The position numbers and the translations under genes are program-made. A DNA stretch of 64,000 nucleotides. It comes from Enterobacter kobei. Lineage in GTDB: Bacteria > Pseudomonadota > Gammaproteobacteria > Enterobacterales > Enterobacteriaceae. The notes under the pieces are model-generated. The model saw only the letters and a list, made by a program, of their open reading frames with translations, searched no databases and had not been told where the DNA came from. Positions 39,043 to 49,721 of the stretch are shown in pieces (positions within the stretch are counted from its first letter, which is position 1; each line of letters opens with the position of its first letter). Location of the stretch: NCBI RefSeq assembly GCF_001729765.1, contig NZ_CP017181.1, positions 3,720,001-3,784,000 of the forward strand. Direction: 5' to 3'.

Positions 39043-39052
39043 ATGGGGGAGG

Positions 39053-39931
39053 TTATTTCATACTGTCAGCGAGGGTGTTCACGTTGTGGCGAAATGCCTT
39101 AACGTAGGTATCAGCAACCCCACCTTTTGCCGACAGGGCTTCCGGGTAAAGTTCGCCTCCCGGCTGCGCGCCTGTCGCCGTCGCAATTTGCTTCACCAGA
39201 CGCGGATCGAGCTGGTTTTCCATAAACCAGGTTTTCACGCCATCGGCTTTGATCTGATTGATAATCTCAGCGACCTGCGCTGCGCTGGCCTCGCTCTCTG
39301 AAGAGAGCCCTTGCGGTGCCATGAAGGTGACGCCATACGCGCGGCTAAAATAGCCGAATGCGTCATGGCTGGTCAGCACGTTACGTTTTTCCTGTGGGAT
39401 CTGGCTAAAGCGGGTTTTGGCCCAGCCGTCCAGTTGCGTCAGTTGCGCGATATACGGCTGGCCTGAAGCCTCCAGTGCCGCTTTATCCTCTGGATCTGCT
39501 TTCACCAGCCCGTTCAGAATATTTTGTGCATACAGCGCACCGTTCGCCGCGCTATTCCAGGCATGCGGGTCGGTCACGGTCTTTCCATCTTCCTCGAGCG
39601 TGTGCGTTTTTACCCCGGTTGAGGCCACAACCAGCTGCCCTTTGAAACCGGAGGCTTTCACAAGACGGTCGAGCCACCCTTCCAGCCCCAGGCCGTTGAC
39701 CACCACCACGTCAGCCTTGCTCAGCGCCGCGCTGTCTTTAGGTGACGGTTCGAAGGTATGCGGATCGCCGTCCGGCCCGACCAGCGTCGTCACGTTCACA
39801 TGGTCGCCGCCCACTTCCTGCGTAATATCTCCCAGTATCGAAAAGCTGGTCACCACATTCAGCGTTTTCGCCATCACGCCGTTCGACAGCATACCCAGCG
39901 CAAGCGCCATCACTAATCCTGTATGTTTCAT
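39053..39931 (-). CDS. metal (zinc/manganese) ABC transporter substrate-binding protein
   Basis: A 292-residue cluster A-I binding protein. The start MKHTGLVMALALGML at 39931 has AAGGGGAAACG upstream and gives a proper Sec signal peptide ending VMA-KT near residue 22. Metal-ligand histidines are plausible in GDPHTFEPSP (near residue 63), DPHAWNS (near 125) and SHDAFGYFSRAYG (near 190); the final acidic ligand is probably in the C-terminal MENQLDPR region. The long His-rich loop typical of ZnuA is absent, so it is more like the SitA/YfeA/AztC side of the family. Zinc versus manganese cannot be settled from sequence alone. This operon is inserted between pncC and mltB. Confidence 0.88.
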   Translation of the reverse strand: MKHTGLVMALALGMLSNGVMAKTLNVVTSFSILGDITQEVGGDHVNVTTLVGPDGDPHTFEPSPKDSAALSKADVVVVNGLGLEGWLDRLVKASGFKGQLVVASTGVKTHTLEEDGKTVTDPHAWNSAANGALYAQNILNGLVKADPEDKAALEASGQPYIAQLTQLDGWAKTRFSQIPQEKRNVLTSHDAFGYFSRAYGVTFMAPQGLSSESEASAAQVAEIINQIKADGVKTWFMENQLDPRLVKQIATATGAQPGGELYPEALSAKGGVADTYVKAFRHNVNTLADSMK

Positions 39932-39945
39932 CGTTTCCCCTTGCC

Positions 39946-40806
39946 TTAAAAAAGCGCGCGCAGACTGCCAGCCAGCCTGCTTCGCGTGCCAAATAAAACA
40001 GAAATAAAGAACAACGCGCTGGCGGTCAGCACAATGGACGGTCCGGCGGGCAGACTGATTGCCCAGGACAAACTTAAGCCCAGCCACGCGCAGAAAATTC
40101 CGCTGATGCCGGCCATCAAAAGCAAACCTGGCAATGTGCGCACCCAGCAGCGTGCCGCCACCGCCGGGAGCATCATCAGCCCGACGGCCATCAGCGTGCC
40201 GAGCACCTGAAAACCGGCCACCAGGTTAAGCACCAGCAGCGCCAGAAACAGTCCGTGGAGCAGGCCGGGCAACCCGCGGGCATTGACCTGCAACCAGGCG
40301 GTATCAAAGGCTTCGGTCACCAGCCCACGATAGAAAATCGCCAGCGTTATCAGGGTGAACATGCAAACGCCCGTGACAAACAGCGCCGCATCGTTGTCCA
40401 CCGCAAGAATGGAACCAAACAGCAGATGCAGCAGATCGACATTCGACCCGCGCAGCGACACCAGCGTGACGCCCAGTGCCAGTGAGCCAAGGTAAAATCC
40501 GGCAAAGCTGGCATCCTCTTTAAGCGGCGTGCGTCGGCTGACCAGGCCGGCCACCAGCGCCACGGTAATGCCGGCAATAAAACCACCGATACTCATCGCC
40601 AGCAGCGACATACCGCTGAGCAAATACCCTACGGCGACACCGGGTAAAATGGCGTGAGAAAGGGCATCACCCATCAGGCTCATCCGGCGCAGCTGGAGGA
40701 ATACGCCGAGTGCGGTTGTACTGACAGAAAGGGCCAGGCAGACCACCAGCGCACGACGCATAAAGCCGTACTCAATAAACGGCTGGAAAAAGAGATGCCA
40801 AATCAT
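39946..40806 (-). CDS. metal ABC transporter permease
   Basis: A 286-residue permease of the ZnuB/SitC/MntB family with about eight or nine membrane segments. The core motif SLMGDALSHAILPGVAVGYLL near residue 43 is diagnostic, and FDTAWLQVNARGLPG near residue 170 is the coupling region. It overlaps the ATPase gene by four bases and precedes the binding-protein gene by 14, so the three are one operon. Confidence 0.9.
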   Translation of the reverse strand: MIWHLFFQPFIEYGFMRRALVVCLALSVSTTALGVFLQLRRMSLMGDALSHAILPGVAVGYLLSGMSLLAMSIGGFIAGITVALVAGLVSRRTPLKEDASFAGFYLGSLALGVTLVSLRGSNVDLLHLLFGSILAVDNDAALFVTGVCMFTLITLAIFYRGLVTEAFDTAWLQVNARGLPGLLHGLFLALLVLNLVAGFQVLGTLMAVGLMMLPAVAARCWVRTLPGLLLMAGISGIFCAWLGLSLSWAISLPAGPSIVLTASALFFISVLFGTRSRLAGSLRALF

Positions 40807-41456
40807 GCCACCCTCACCCGCTCGGTTTTCCAGTGGGGAATGTCAGCATCCAGCATTAATGTTTGCGGGAAGTGGCGTGCCACACGCTCGCTGTCATGCA
40901 ATACCGCAAGCAGAGTCTGGCCCTGCATATACATCTCCAGCATTAGATCCATCAGCACGTTGCAGGTCGCTTCGTCGACGCCGGTGAAAGGCTCATCGAG
41001 CATCACAAGCGGTGCCTGCTGCACTAAAACGCGGGCAAATAACATGCGCTGAAACTGCCCACCGGAGAGTTCATCAATGGTGGAAAGCGCCATCGACGCC
41101 AGCCCGACCCGCTCCAGCGCGCTGGCAATGCGTAACCGCGTTTCCCGACGAAACCCGGATAAGAGCGATATGCCCGGCCAGCAGCCCATACTCACCACGT
41201 CCTGAACGGTGAGCGGAAATTGCGCCTCGAGTGCGTGGCGCTGTGCCAGCCAGCCAATCACCGGGCGCTTACCCTGCCAGCGAAAGCTGCCGCCCACGGG
41301 AGGAATAAACCCGGCGAGCGTTTTCAGCAGCGTGGATTTTCCGCAGCCATTGGCGCCGACGATAGCCGTCATACTGCCGCGCTCAATCGTGCCTGAGAGG
41401 GGCCGCGTTACAGGCTGGCGGTCATAGCCCGCGACCAGTTCGTTCATCAGGATCAT
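40803..41456 (-). CDS. metal ABC transporter ATP-binding protein
   Basis: A 217-residue ABC ATPase. Walker A is GANGCGKST (near residue 34), the Q-loop is around LAQRHALEAQFP, the signature is LSGGQFQRMLFARVL, and Walker B is PLVMLDEPFTGVD. It lacks a C-terminal regulatory domain, as is usual for zinc/manganese importers. Its ATG overlaps the stop of a 35-residue membrane peptide as ATGA. Confidence 0.92.
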   Translation of the reverse strand: MILMNELVAGYDRQPVTRPLSGTIERGSMTAIVGANGCGKSTLLKTLAGFIPPVGGSFRWQGKRPVIGWLAQRHALEAQFPLTVQDVVSMGCWPGISLLSGFRRETRLRIASALERVGLASMALSTIDELSGGQFQRMLFARVLVQQAPLVMLDEPFTGVDEATCNVLMDLMLEMYMQGQTLLAVLHDSERVARHFPQTLMLDADIPHWKTERVRVA

Positions 41457-41560
41457 GGCAGCGCCACCGCCCAGCGCACGGCCAGCCCGATAAAAACAAT
41501 AAGCACCAGCGCCAGTAAAAGCCGAACCGGAGCAGACAGAGAGAAAAGGGACGTTGACAT
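41453..41560 (-). CDS. 35-residue single-helix membrane peptide heading the metal operon
   Basis: The ORF begins MSTSLFSLSAPVRLLLALVL and ends AVRWAVALP. It has a short polar N-terminus, one strongly hydrophobic helix (about residues 12-27) and a charged arginine. The stop overlaps the ATPase start as ATGA and a Zur-like palindrome lies just upstream, both supporting a real, co-translated gene. No family is recognised; it might stabilise the permease or tune the transporter. The ribosome site (GGTG) is weak. Confidence 0.6.
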   Translation of the reverse strand: MSTSLFSLSAPVRLLLALVLIVFIGLAVRWAVALP

Positions 41561-41576
41561 CTTGACACCACGTTAA

Positions 41577-41594
41577 ATGTTATAACATAACAAT
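41577..41594 (-). promoter_or_regulatory. Zur-like operator of the metal ABC operon
   Basis: TGTTAT-AAC-ATAACA (41578-41592) is a perfect dyad of six-base arms within AATGTTATAACATAAC, very close to the enterobacterial Zur consensus (TGTTATA...TATAACA). It lies about 20 bases before the small peptide's start, where a repressor would block transcription. A Zur site would favour zinc as substrate. Confidence 0.6.
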
Positions 41595-41662
41595 AATGAA
41601 AGGTGATTGAGATGTAAATGGCGGGTTTGAAAAGGGAGTGTGGCGAAATGTTTCTGTAAAAC

Positions 41663-41697
41663 GACCCTCTCCCGTGGGAGAGGGTCAGGGTGAGGGC
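41663..41697. repeat. CCCTCTCCC/GGGAGAGGG dispersed palindrome, copy C
   Basis: GACCCTCTCCC and GGGAGAGGGTC form an 11-pair stem with loop GT, followed by AGGGTGAGGGCA as in copy A. It lies between mltB and the metal operon. Confidence 0.85.
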
Positions 41698-41721
41698 ATC
41701 AGGCCTGCCCGTCAGAGCGAC

Positions 41722-42822
41722 TTACTGACTAAACGGTGACGCCGCCGGCACGCGGGCCTGCGAGACCGCCAGCCCCAGCTGCCATACGGCCATGGCATAA
41801 TGAGTGCTGTGGTTATAACGGGTGATGGTGTAGAAGTTCGGCATGCCGTACCAGTACTGATAACCGGTTCCCACGTCCAGACGCAGCAGGCTTACCTGGT
41901 CAACATTGCCCAGCGGCTGCGTTGGCGTTAAGCCTGCCGCCGTCAGCTGCGCGACGCTGTATTTGGTTTTAAAGCCGTTTTCCAGACCAAATGCCTCGCC
42001 GTTCGCCTGCACGGCTACCTGACCACCTGGCGTCCAGCCGTGCGCTTTGAAGTAGTTTGCCACGCTGCCGATGGCATCCACCGGATCCCACAGGTTGATA
42101 TGACCATCGCCATTGAAGTCGACGGCATATTGTTTATAGGAGGATGGCATAAACTGGCCGTAGCCCATCGCACCGGCAAACGAACCTTTCAGATCGAGCG
42201 GGTCGTCCTGCTCGTTGCGCGCCATCAGCAGGAAGGTTTCCAGCTCGGAAGAGAAATACTCCGCGCGGCGCGGGTAGTTAAAGGAGAGCGTCGCCAGCGC
42301 ATCGAGGATGCGGGTTTTGCCCATTACGCGGCCCCAGCGGGTTTCCACGCCGATAATCCCGACGATGATCTCCGGCGGCACGCCGTATACCTGCCACGCG
42401 CGATTAAGGGCATCTTCATACTGATTCCAGAACACCACGCCGTTTTGCACGTTGTCCGGGGTAATAAACTGTTTGCGATAGCGCAACCATGCGCCGTTTG
42501 GCCCGGTAGGGACCTGTGCCGTCGGTGCCTGTCTGTCCATCAGGCGCAGCACGTAGTCCAGACGCTTTGCCTGGGACAAAATTTCGTGCAGCTGCTGGCG
42601 GTCAAAGCCGTGTTTGCTCACCATTTTATCAATGAACTGCTCGGCCGCCGGGTTATTCGCGAAGTCGCCACCCATCTGCATCATATTGTGCTGCGGCTCC
42701 AGCAGGAACCCTCCGGAAGGGGCGCCAGCCGTTTGCTGAACAGCTTCGGTCTTAGGTTTGCTACTGCAGGCAGACAGCAGAATAAGCGCTGGCAACAGCG
42801 CTGCATAACGACGCTTGAACAT
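41722..42822 (-). CDS. mltB: MltB, membrane-bound lytic murein transglycosylase B
   Basis: A 366-residue lipoprotein (361 in E. coli). The start MFKRRYAALLPALILLSACSS at 42822 gives a type II signal with lipobox LSAC, cysteine at residue 19. The catalytic glutamate is in IIGVETRWGR, and AGAMGYGQFMPSSYKQYAVDFNGDGHINLWDP carries the EF-hand-like loop that binds calcium or sodium. It cuts peptidoglycan glycosidic bonds to 1,6-anhydro products. It lies in the E. coli location left of srl. Confidence 0.96.
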   Translation of the reverse strand: MFKRRYAALLPALILLSACSSKPKTEAVQQTAGAPSGGFLLEPQHNMMQMGGDFANNPAAEQFIDKMVSKHGFDRQQLHEILSQAKRLDYVLRLMDRQAPTAQVPTGPNGAWLRYRKQFITPDNVQNGVVFWNQYEDALNRAWQVYGVPPEIIVGIIGVETRWGRVMGKTRILDALATLSFNYPRRAEYFSSELETFLLMARNEQDDPLDLKGSFAGAMGYGQFMPSSYKQYAVDFNGDGHINLWDPVDAIGSVANYFKAHGWTPGGQVAVQANGEAFGLENGFKTKYSVAQLTAAGLTPTQPLGNVDQVSLLRLDVGTGYQYWYGMPNFYTITRYNHSTHYAMAVWQLGLAVSQARVPAASPFSQ

Positions 42823-43023
42823 GAGACATCCATTTAACGGGTTCGATAAGAACCCAGTATGGTAAAGCATCCGTAACACCTCAAGGAAGCGGTACGCACC
42901 TCCCCGACGCAAATCCGTGCTTTTTTCCACCGGAAATCATTCATCACATCAATTAACTTTCAAAATAATCCATTTTTCTTTCATTGTGAGATCCAACTAA
43001 CACTTTAAAACCTTTCAAAGTGA

Positions 43024-44594
<1,571 letters not shown>

Positions 44595-44606
44595 GAGGTT
44601 CCTGCG

Positions 44607-44969
44607 ATGACCGTGATTTATCAGACCACCATTACCCGCATCGGCCAGAGCGCAGCGGATGCGCTCAGCGACCAGATGCTGATTACTTTCCGCGAAGGTG
44701 CCCCGGCAGATATCGAAGAGTTTTGCTTTATTCACTGCCACGGCGAGCTTAACGGCGAGCTGAAAGCAGGAAGCCAGCTGGAGCTGGGCGAGACGCGCTA
44801 TGCGGTAACCGCCGTCGGCGATGTCGCCGAGCAAAACCTGCGCGAACTGGGCCATATCACCCTGCGTTTTGACGGACAGCCGCAGGCGGAGTATCCCGGT
44901 ACGGTTCACGTAGCGGGCCCGGTTCCGCAGGCTGTCACCCCAGGCTGCACGTTAAAATTTGTTGCGTAA
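44607..44969 (+). CDS. srlB: SrlB, sorbitol PTS EIIA component
   Basis: A 120-residue cytosolic IIA protein of the glucitol family (123 in E. coli). The phospho-histidine is in FCFIHCHGELNGEL near residue 42. It passes the phosphate from HPr to the IIB domain of SrlE. It follows srlE by 12 bases with GAGG. Confidence 0.95.
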   Translation: MTVIYQTTITRIGQSAADALSDQMLITFREGAPADIEEFCFIHCHGELNGELKAGSQLELGETRYAVTAVGDVAEQNLRELGHITLRFDGQPQAEYPGTVHVAGPVPQAVTPGCTLKFVA

Positions 44970-44983
44970 TTAAGGAGAAACAC

Positions 44984-45763
44984 ATGAGTCAGGTTGCCGT
45001 TGTCATTGGTGGAGGACAAACCTTAGGCGAGTTCCTTTGCCGTGGGCTTGCCGCAGAAGGCTACCGCGTGGCGGTCGTGGATATTCAGAGTGAAAAAGCC
45101 GCCCGCGTGGCGGACACCATCAACACCGAATTTGGTGAAGGGATGGCGTACGGGTTTGGTGCCGACGCCACCAGCGAGCAAAGCGTAATGGCGCTCGCCC
45201 GCGGCGTGGACGAGATTTTTGGACGTACCGACCTGCTGGTCTACAGCGCGGGAATTGCGAAAGCGGCGTTTATCAGCGATTTCGAACTGGGGGATTTTGA
45301 CCGCTCGCTGCAGGTCAATCTGGTGGGTTATTTCCTCTGCGCCCGCGAGTTTTCCCGCCTGATGATCCGCGACGGGATTCAGGGGCGCATTATTCAGATC
45401 AACTCGAAATCCGGGAAAGTGGGCAGCAAGCACAACTCCGGCTACAGCGCGGCCAAGTTTGGCGGCGTGGGGCTGACGCAGTCTCTGGCACTGGATCTGG
45501 CCGAATACGGCATTACCGTTCACTCGCTGATGCTGGGCAACCTGCTGAAATCGCCAATGTTCCAGTCCCTGCTGCCGCAGTACGCCACCAAGCTCGGCAT
45601 CAAGGCTGAGGACGTTGAGCAGTACTACATCGACAAAGTGCCGCTGAAGCGCGGGTGCGATTATCAGGACGTGCTGAACATGCTGCTGTTTTACGCCAGC
45701 CCAAAAGCGTCGTACTGCACCGGCCAGTCGATTAACGTCACCGGCGGGCAGGTGATGTTCTGA
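44984..45763 (+). CDS. srlD: SrlD, sorbitol-6-phosphate dehydrogenase
   Basis: A 259-residue SDR enzyme (E. coli 259) that oxidises sorbitol 6-phosphate to fructose 6-phosphate with NAD. The cofactor motif is VVIGGGQTLGEFL, and the catalytic Ser and YxxxK are in INSKSGKVGSKHNSGYSAAKFGG (near residue 150). It follows srlB with AAGGAG and is followed by a REP pair. Confidence 0.96.
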   Translation: MSQVAVVIGGGQTLGEFLCRGLAAEGYRVAVVDIQSEKAARVADTINTEFGEGMAYGFGADATSEQSVMALARGVDEIFGRTDLLVYSAGIAKAAFISDFELGDFDRSLQVNLVGYFLCAREFSRLMIRDGIQGRIIQINSKSGKVGSKHNSGYSAAKFGGVGLTQSLALDLAEYGITVHSLMLGNLLKSPMFQSLLPQYATKLGIKAEDVEQYYIDKVPLKRGCDYQDVLNMLLFYASPKASYCTGQSINVTGGQVMF

Positions 45764-45775
45764 TCGAGCGGTTTT

Positions 45776-45853
45776 GCCCGGTGGCGCTAACGCTTACCGG
45801 GCCTACAAAAACCTTCAAACCGTAGGCCGGGTAAGGCGCAGCCGCCACCCGGC
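45776..45853. repeat. REP/BIME pair between srlD and srlM
   Basis: GCCCGGTGGCGCTAACGCTT with CCGGGCCTAC, then GTAGGCCGGGTAAGGCGCAG with CCGCCACCCGGC. It splits the structural genes from the regulatory genes inside the srl operon and could lower downstream expression. Confidence 0.85.
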
Positions 45854-45869
45854 AATTAAAGGAGTCAAT

Positions 45870-46229
45870 ATGGTCACCGCACTCATCACCGTCGCCGCCC
45901 TCGCCTGGATCTGCCAGATGGCGTTTGGCGGCTGGCAGATCCATCAGTTCAACCGCGCGTTTGATGCCCTGTGTCAGAAAGGTCGCGTGGGCGTCGGGCG
46001 TTCCGGCGGACGCTTTAAACCGCGCGTGGTGGTCGCCGTTGTGTTGGATGAACACGATCGCGTATGCGATTCCCTGATCATGCGTGGCATGACGGTGTTT
46101 GCTCGTCCGACTAAAATCCAGGCAATCAACGGCATTTCACTGCAGGAATTACGGCCTGATGTGATCTTTCCCCATGATTCAGGCTGTCAGAATGCACTAT
46201 CATTAGCGCTTAATCTGAAACATGGATAA
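45870..46229 (+). CDS. srlM: SrlM (GutM), sorbitol operon activator
   Basis: A 119-residue protein, the E. coli GutM length, with one N-terminal hydrophobic segment (ALITVAALAWICQMAF). The start MVTALITVAAL at 45870 has AAAGGAG upstream. GutM activates srl transcription together with the repressor SrlR. There is no recognisable DNA-binding motif. Confidence 0.94.
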   Translation: MVTALITVAALAWICQMAFGGWQIHQFNRAFDALCQKGRVGVGRSGGRFKPRVVVAVVLDEHDRVCDSLIMRGMTVFARPTKIQAINGISLQELRPDVIFPHDSGCQNALSLALNLKHG

Positions 46230-46292
46230 TTTCGTTGTGAAAGCTATAGACTTGCGAAATTATCATTTCGCAACCTAAGGAACGAAGCGCCT

Positions 46293-47066
46293 ATGAAACC
46301 ACGTCAGCGGCAGGCGGCCATTCTCGAGTATCTGCAAAAGCAGGGGAAATGCTCGGTGGAGGATCTGGCCCACTACTTTGACACCACCGGCACGACAATA
46401 CGCAAGGACCTGGTATTGCTCGAAAACTCTGGCGCCGTCATCCGAACTTACGGCGGGGTGATGCTGAATAAGGACGAAGCTGACCCGCCTATCGATCACA
46501 AAACGCTGATCAATACCCACCAGAAAGCGCTTATTGCCGAGGCCGCCGTTAAATTTATTCACGATGGTGATTCCATCATCCTCGACGCAGGCAGCACCGT
46601 CCTGCAAATGATCCCCCTGCTCAGCCGCTTTAACAACATCACGGTGATGACCAACAGCCTGCATATCGTCAACGCCCTGTCGGAATTTGACAGCGAGCAG
46701 ACTATCCTGATGCCCGGCGGCACCTTTCGCAAAAAATCGGCGTCGTTTCACGGTCAGCTGGCCGAGAACGCTTTCGACCACTTCAGCTTCGATAAGCTGT
46801 TTATGGGCACCGACGGCATCGATCTGAACGCAGGCGTCACGACCTTCAATGAGGTATTCAGCGTCAGTAAAGCGATGTGCAACGCCGCACGGGAAGTGAT
46901 TTTGATGGCAGACTCGTCGAAGTTTGGCCGCAAAAGTCCCAACATTGTCTGTAGCCTTGAAAGCGTTGATAAGCTGATTACCGACGCGGGGATTGATCCG
47001 GCGTTCAAAAAGGCGCTGGAAGAGAAAGGTATCGACGTGATCGTAACCGGAGAGAGAGATGAGTGA
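46293..47066 (+). CDS. srlR: SrlR (GutR), DeoR-type repressor of srl
   Basis: A 257-residue DeoR-family regulator. The N-terminal helix-turn-helix is [25 protein letters not shown] (residues 20-44), and the C-terminal sugar-phosphate-sensing domain has [12 protein letters not shown] and [15 protein letters not shown]. It represses srlAEBDMR until sorbitol phosphate appears. It overlaps gutQ by eight bases. Confidence 0.95.
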   Translation: MKPRQRQAAILEYLQKQGKCSVEDLAHYFDTTGTTIRKDLVLLENSGAVIRTYGGVMLNKDEADPPIDHKTLINTHQKALIAEAAVKFIHDGDSIILDAGSTVLQMIPLLSRFNNITVMTNSLHIVNALSEFDSEQTILMPGGTFRKKSASFHGQLAENAFDHFSFDKLFMGTDGIDLNAGVTTFNEVFSVSKAMCNAAREVILMADSSKFGRKSPNIVCSLESVDKLITDAGIDPAFKKALEEKGIDVIVTGERDE

Positions 47067-48024
47067 TTTTCTGTTAGAAACGGGCCGCCAGACGCTGATG
47101 CTGGAGCTGCAGGAAGCCAGCCGCCTGCCAGAACGTCTGGGCGAGGATTTTGTCCGCGCCGCCAACACGATTATCCACTGCGAAGGCAAAGTGATCGTGG
47201 CGGGCATCGGTAAATCCGGTCATATCGGCAAAAAAATTGCCGCGACGCTGGCGAGCACCGGCACCCCGGCCTTCTTCGTGCATCCCGCCGAGGCGCTGCA
47301 TGGCGATCTGGGGATGATTGAAAGCCGCGATGTGATGCTGTTTATCTCCTACTCCGGTTCGGCCAAAGAGCTGGATCTCATTATTCCGCGCCTGCAGGAG
47401 AAATCGGTCGCTCTGCTGGCGATGACCGGCAAATCCCGCTCGCCGCTGGCGCTGGCCGCTAAAGCGACGCTGGATATTTCCGTTGAGCGTGAAGCCTGCC
47501 CGATGCACCTTGCCCCGACCTCCAGCACCGTCAACACCCTCATGATGGGTGACGCGCTGGCGATGGCGGTGATGCAGGCGCGCGGATTTAACGAAGAAGA
47601 TTTTGCCCGTTCGCATCCGGCGGGCGCGCTCGGCGCGCGGCTGCTCAATAAGGTTCATCATCTGATGCGCACTGACGATGCCATTCCGCAGGTCAAGCTC
47701 GATACCAGCGTGATGGACGCGATGCTGGAACTGAGCCGCACCGGGCTGGGGCTGGTCGCGGTGTGTGACGACCACGGTAGCGTCCAGGGCGTATTCACTG
47801 ACGGCGACCTGCGGCGCTGGCTGGTGGGGGGTGGCAAACTGGAAACGAAAGTGTCTGACGCGATGACCAAAGGCGGGCTGACGCTGAATGCCGACAGCCG
47901 CGCGATTGAGGCCAAAGAGGTGCTGATGAAGCGCAAAATCACCGCCGCACCGGTGGTGGATGACGCCGGCAAGCTCTGCGGTGCCATCAACCTGCAGGAT
48001 TTCTACCAGGCGGGGATTATTTAA
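47059..48024 (+). CDS. gutQ: GutQ, D-arabinose 5-phosphate isomerase
   Basis: A 321-residue enzyme (E. coli 321). The N-terminal SIS domain ([20 protein letters not shown] and [16 protein letters not shown]) and two C-terminal CBS domains (from about residue 200) are complete. It isomerises ribulose 5-phosphate to arabinose 5-phosphate, a KDO precursor, as a paralogue of KdsD. It converges with norR, their stops overlapping by four bases. Confidence 0.96.
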   Translation: MSDFLLETGRQTLMLELQEASRLPERLGEDFVRAANTIIHCEGKVIVAGIGKSGHIGKKIAATLASTGTPAFFVHPAEALHGDLGMIESRDVMLFISYSGSAKELDLIIPRLQEKSVALLAMTGKSRSPLALAAKATLDISVEREACPMHLAPTSSTVNTLMMGDALAMAVMQARGFNEEDFARSHPAGALGARLLNKVHHLMRTDDAIPQVKLDTSVMDAMLELSRTGLGLVAVCDDHGSVQGVFTDGDLRRWLVGGGKLETKVSDAMTKGGLTLNADSRAIEAKEVLMKRKITAAPVVDDAGKLCGAINLQDFYQAGII

Positions 48025-49535
48025 CCCTTCAGCCCAAGACGCTTCGCCAGCCGGTGCAGGTTGGCGACGTCCATCTCCAGCGCCCGCGCGCACGCCGCCC
48101 AGCTGCGGTTGTTCTGCTCCAGCGCGCGGGTAATCATCTGACGCTGGAACGCTTCCGTCGCCTCGCGCAGGTTTTCATTTGCATTCTCCGGCACACGCTG
48201 AGCCACCGCCTGCACGGCGTCATCGTGCAACGCAAAATGACGCGCGTGGATCACAACCTCATCACCCGCACGCGTCGCCCGCGCCAGCACTACCGCACGG
48301 TGAATCGCATGCTCCAGCTCGCGCACATTGCCCGGCCAGCCGTAGCTCAACAGATGCGCCCTTGCCCCCGGGCTGAGTACCACGCGGGAAAGCCCCATTC
48401 TGAGACGGCATTGCTCGCAGAAATAGCCCGCCAGCAGAACCACATCTTCTCCGCGCTCGCGCAGCGGCGGCACGGTAAGCGGGAACACGCTCAGACGGTG
48501 GAAAAGATCCGCGCGGAAATGCCCGGCCAGCACCGCTTCTCGCAGATCGCGGTTGGTCGCCGCCAGCACGCGCACGTCCACCCGTAAGCTGCGGTCATCC
48601 CCCACCCGCTGGATGTCACCGTACTGCAATACGCGCAGCAGTTTGGCCTGGAGCGAGAGCGAAAGCTCTCCAATCTCATCGAGAAACAGCGTCCCGTTAT
48701 CGGCCATCTCAAACTTACCGCTGCGGTTGCTGATGGTCCCGGTAAATGCCCCTTTGACGTGACCAAACAGCTCGCTTTCCGCCACGCTCTCCGGCAATGC
48801 GGCACAGTTAAGGTATACGAGCGGGTTGGCCGCGCGTGGTGAGGCTTCATGAATTGACTTCGCCACCAGCTCTTTACCGGTGCCGGTTTCACCGAAGATC
48901 AGCACGTTCAGGTCGGACGCGGCGACAATCTCAATCTCTTTTTTAAGCTGCGCTATGCCCGGCGACAGACCGATCATCTCCGTGTGCGCCACCGGCTCAA
49001 ACGCCGACGGGCTGCCGGGAAGAATATTCTGGCTTTCCAGCTGTTCTATCAGCAACGCGTTATTGAGCGCCCCGGAGGCCAGCGCGGCAATCAGCCTTAA
49101 CTCTTCATCACTGAAGGTGTCGAACTGGTCCGGCGACATGCCGTCGAGGGTTAATGCGCCAATCAGGTGTTGTCCGGCAAACAGCGGCAGACCGATACAG
49201 GCGTGCACCTTCAGGCTCTCCTGCCCCGGGATCAGACCGTCGTAGGGATCCTGCAAGTCGCTGTCCGCCGGGAAACGTACCACGTCACCCGCACGGGCAA
49301 TGGTTTCCAGCCGCGGATGCCCTTCAAGAGTAAACCGCCGCCCGAGAACATCTTTCGCGAGCCCGTCGATAGCCAGCGGAATAAATTGTCTCCCCTCGTA
49401 GCGCAACAGCGCCGAGGCATCGCACGCCAGCACGTGACGCAGCGTGGAGATAAGCCGCTGAAAACGGTCCTGATGACCGATACCGGTTTGCAGTTCAATG
49501 GCGATCTTCGCCAGCACATCTACGGAAAAACTCAT
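48021..49535 (-). CDS. norR: NorR, nitric oxide-sensing sigma-54 activator
   Basis: 504 residues, the E. coli length, started at [15 protein letters not shown]. The N-terminal GAF domain (to about 180) binds the NO-sensing non-haem iron. The AAA+ domain has Walker A GETGTGKE (near 215), the sigma-54 loop GAFTGT (near 265) and a full R-finger region. The C-terminal helix-turn-helix is [25 protein letters not shown]. It activates norVW from the shared spacer, where three binding sites lie. Confidence 0.96.
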   Translation of the reverse strand: MSFSVDVLAKIAIELQTGIGHQDRFQRLISTLRHVLACDASALLRYEGRQFIPLAIDGLAKDVLGRRFTLEGHPRLETIARAGDVVRFPADSDLQDPYDGLIPGQESLKVHACIGLPLFAGQHLIGALTLDGMSPDQFDTFSDEELRLIAALASGALNNALLIEQLESQNILPGSPSAFEPVAHTEMIGLSPGIAQLKKEIEIVAASDLNVLIFGETGTGKELVAKSIHEASPRAANPLVYLNCAALPESVAESELFGHVKGAFTGTISNRSGKFEMADNGTLFLDEIGELSLSLQAKLLRVLQYGDIQRVGDDRSLRVDVRVLAATNRDLREAVLAGHFRADLFHRLSVFPLTVPPLRERGEDVVLLAGYFCEQCRLRMGLSRVVLSPGARAHLLSYGWPGNVRELEHAIHRAVVLARATRAGDEVVIHARHFALHDDAVQAVAQRVPENANENLREATEAFQRQMITRALEQNNRSWAACARALEMDVANLHRLAKRLGLKG

Positions 49536-49547
49536 GGCTGCCTCGCT

Positions 49548-49603
49548 GTCATTTTGACAATAAATAGTGTCATATTGACCGTCATCAGGATAGTCATAAT
49601 GAC
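49548..49603 (+). promoter_or_regulatory. three NorR-binding sites
   Basis: GTCATTTTGAC (49548-49558), GTCATATTGAC (49569-49579) and GTCATAATGAC (49593-49603) each have the form GTCA-N3-TGAC. Their spacing (21 and 24 bases) suits a NorR hexamer, as for E. coli norVW. Confidence 0.92.
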
Positions 49604-49656
49604 TACTCATCACGAGGTATAGAAAAAATAATCCATTAAAATCAATAAAATAAAAG

Positions 49657-49675
49657 TTGGCACGCAATGTGATAT
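49657..49675 (+). promoter_or_regulatory. sigma-54 promoter of norVW
   Basis: TTGGCACG (-24) is a strong match; the -12 reads TGTGAT where consensus would have TTGC. It lies about 55 bases after the third NorR site and about 47 before norV, the expected place. The -12 mismatch is noteworthy. Confidence 0.65.
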
Positions 49676-49721
49676 AGGCAAATCATCTTATTCAAAAACG
49701 CTGTATTACGTTGAGGTTGCT

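Noticed and set aside
42981..43005. CRP site before srlA (TTGTGAGATCCAACTAACA)
   Set aside because: The left half TGTGA is good, but no TCACA-like half occurs at six-base spacing; too weak to list as a site although CRP control of srl is known in E. coli.
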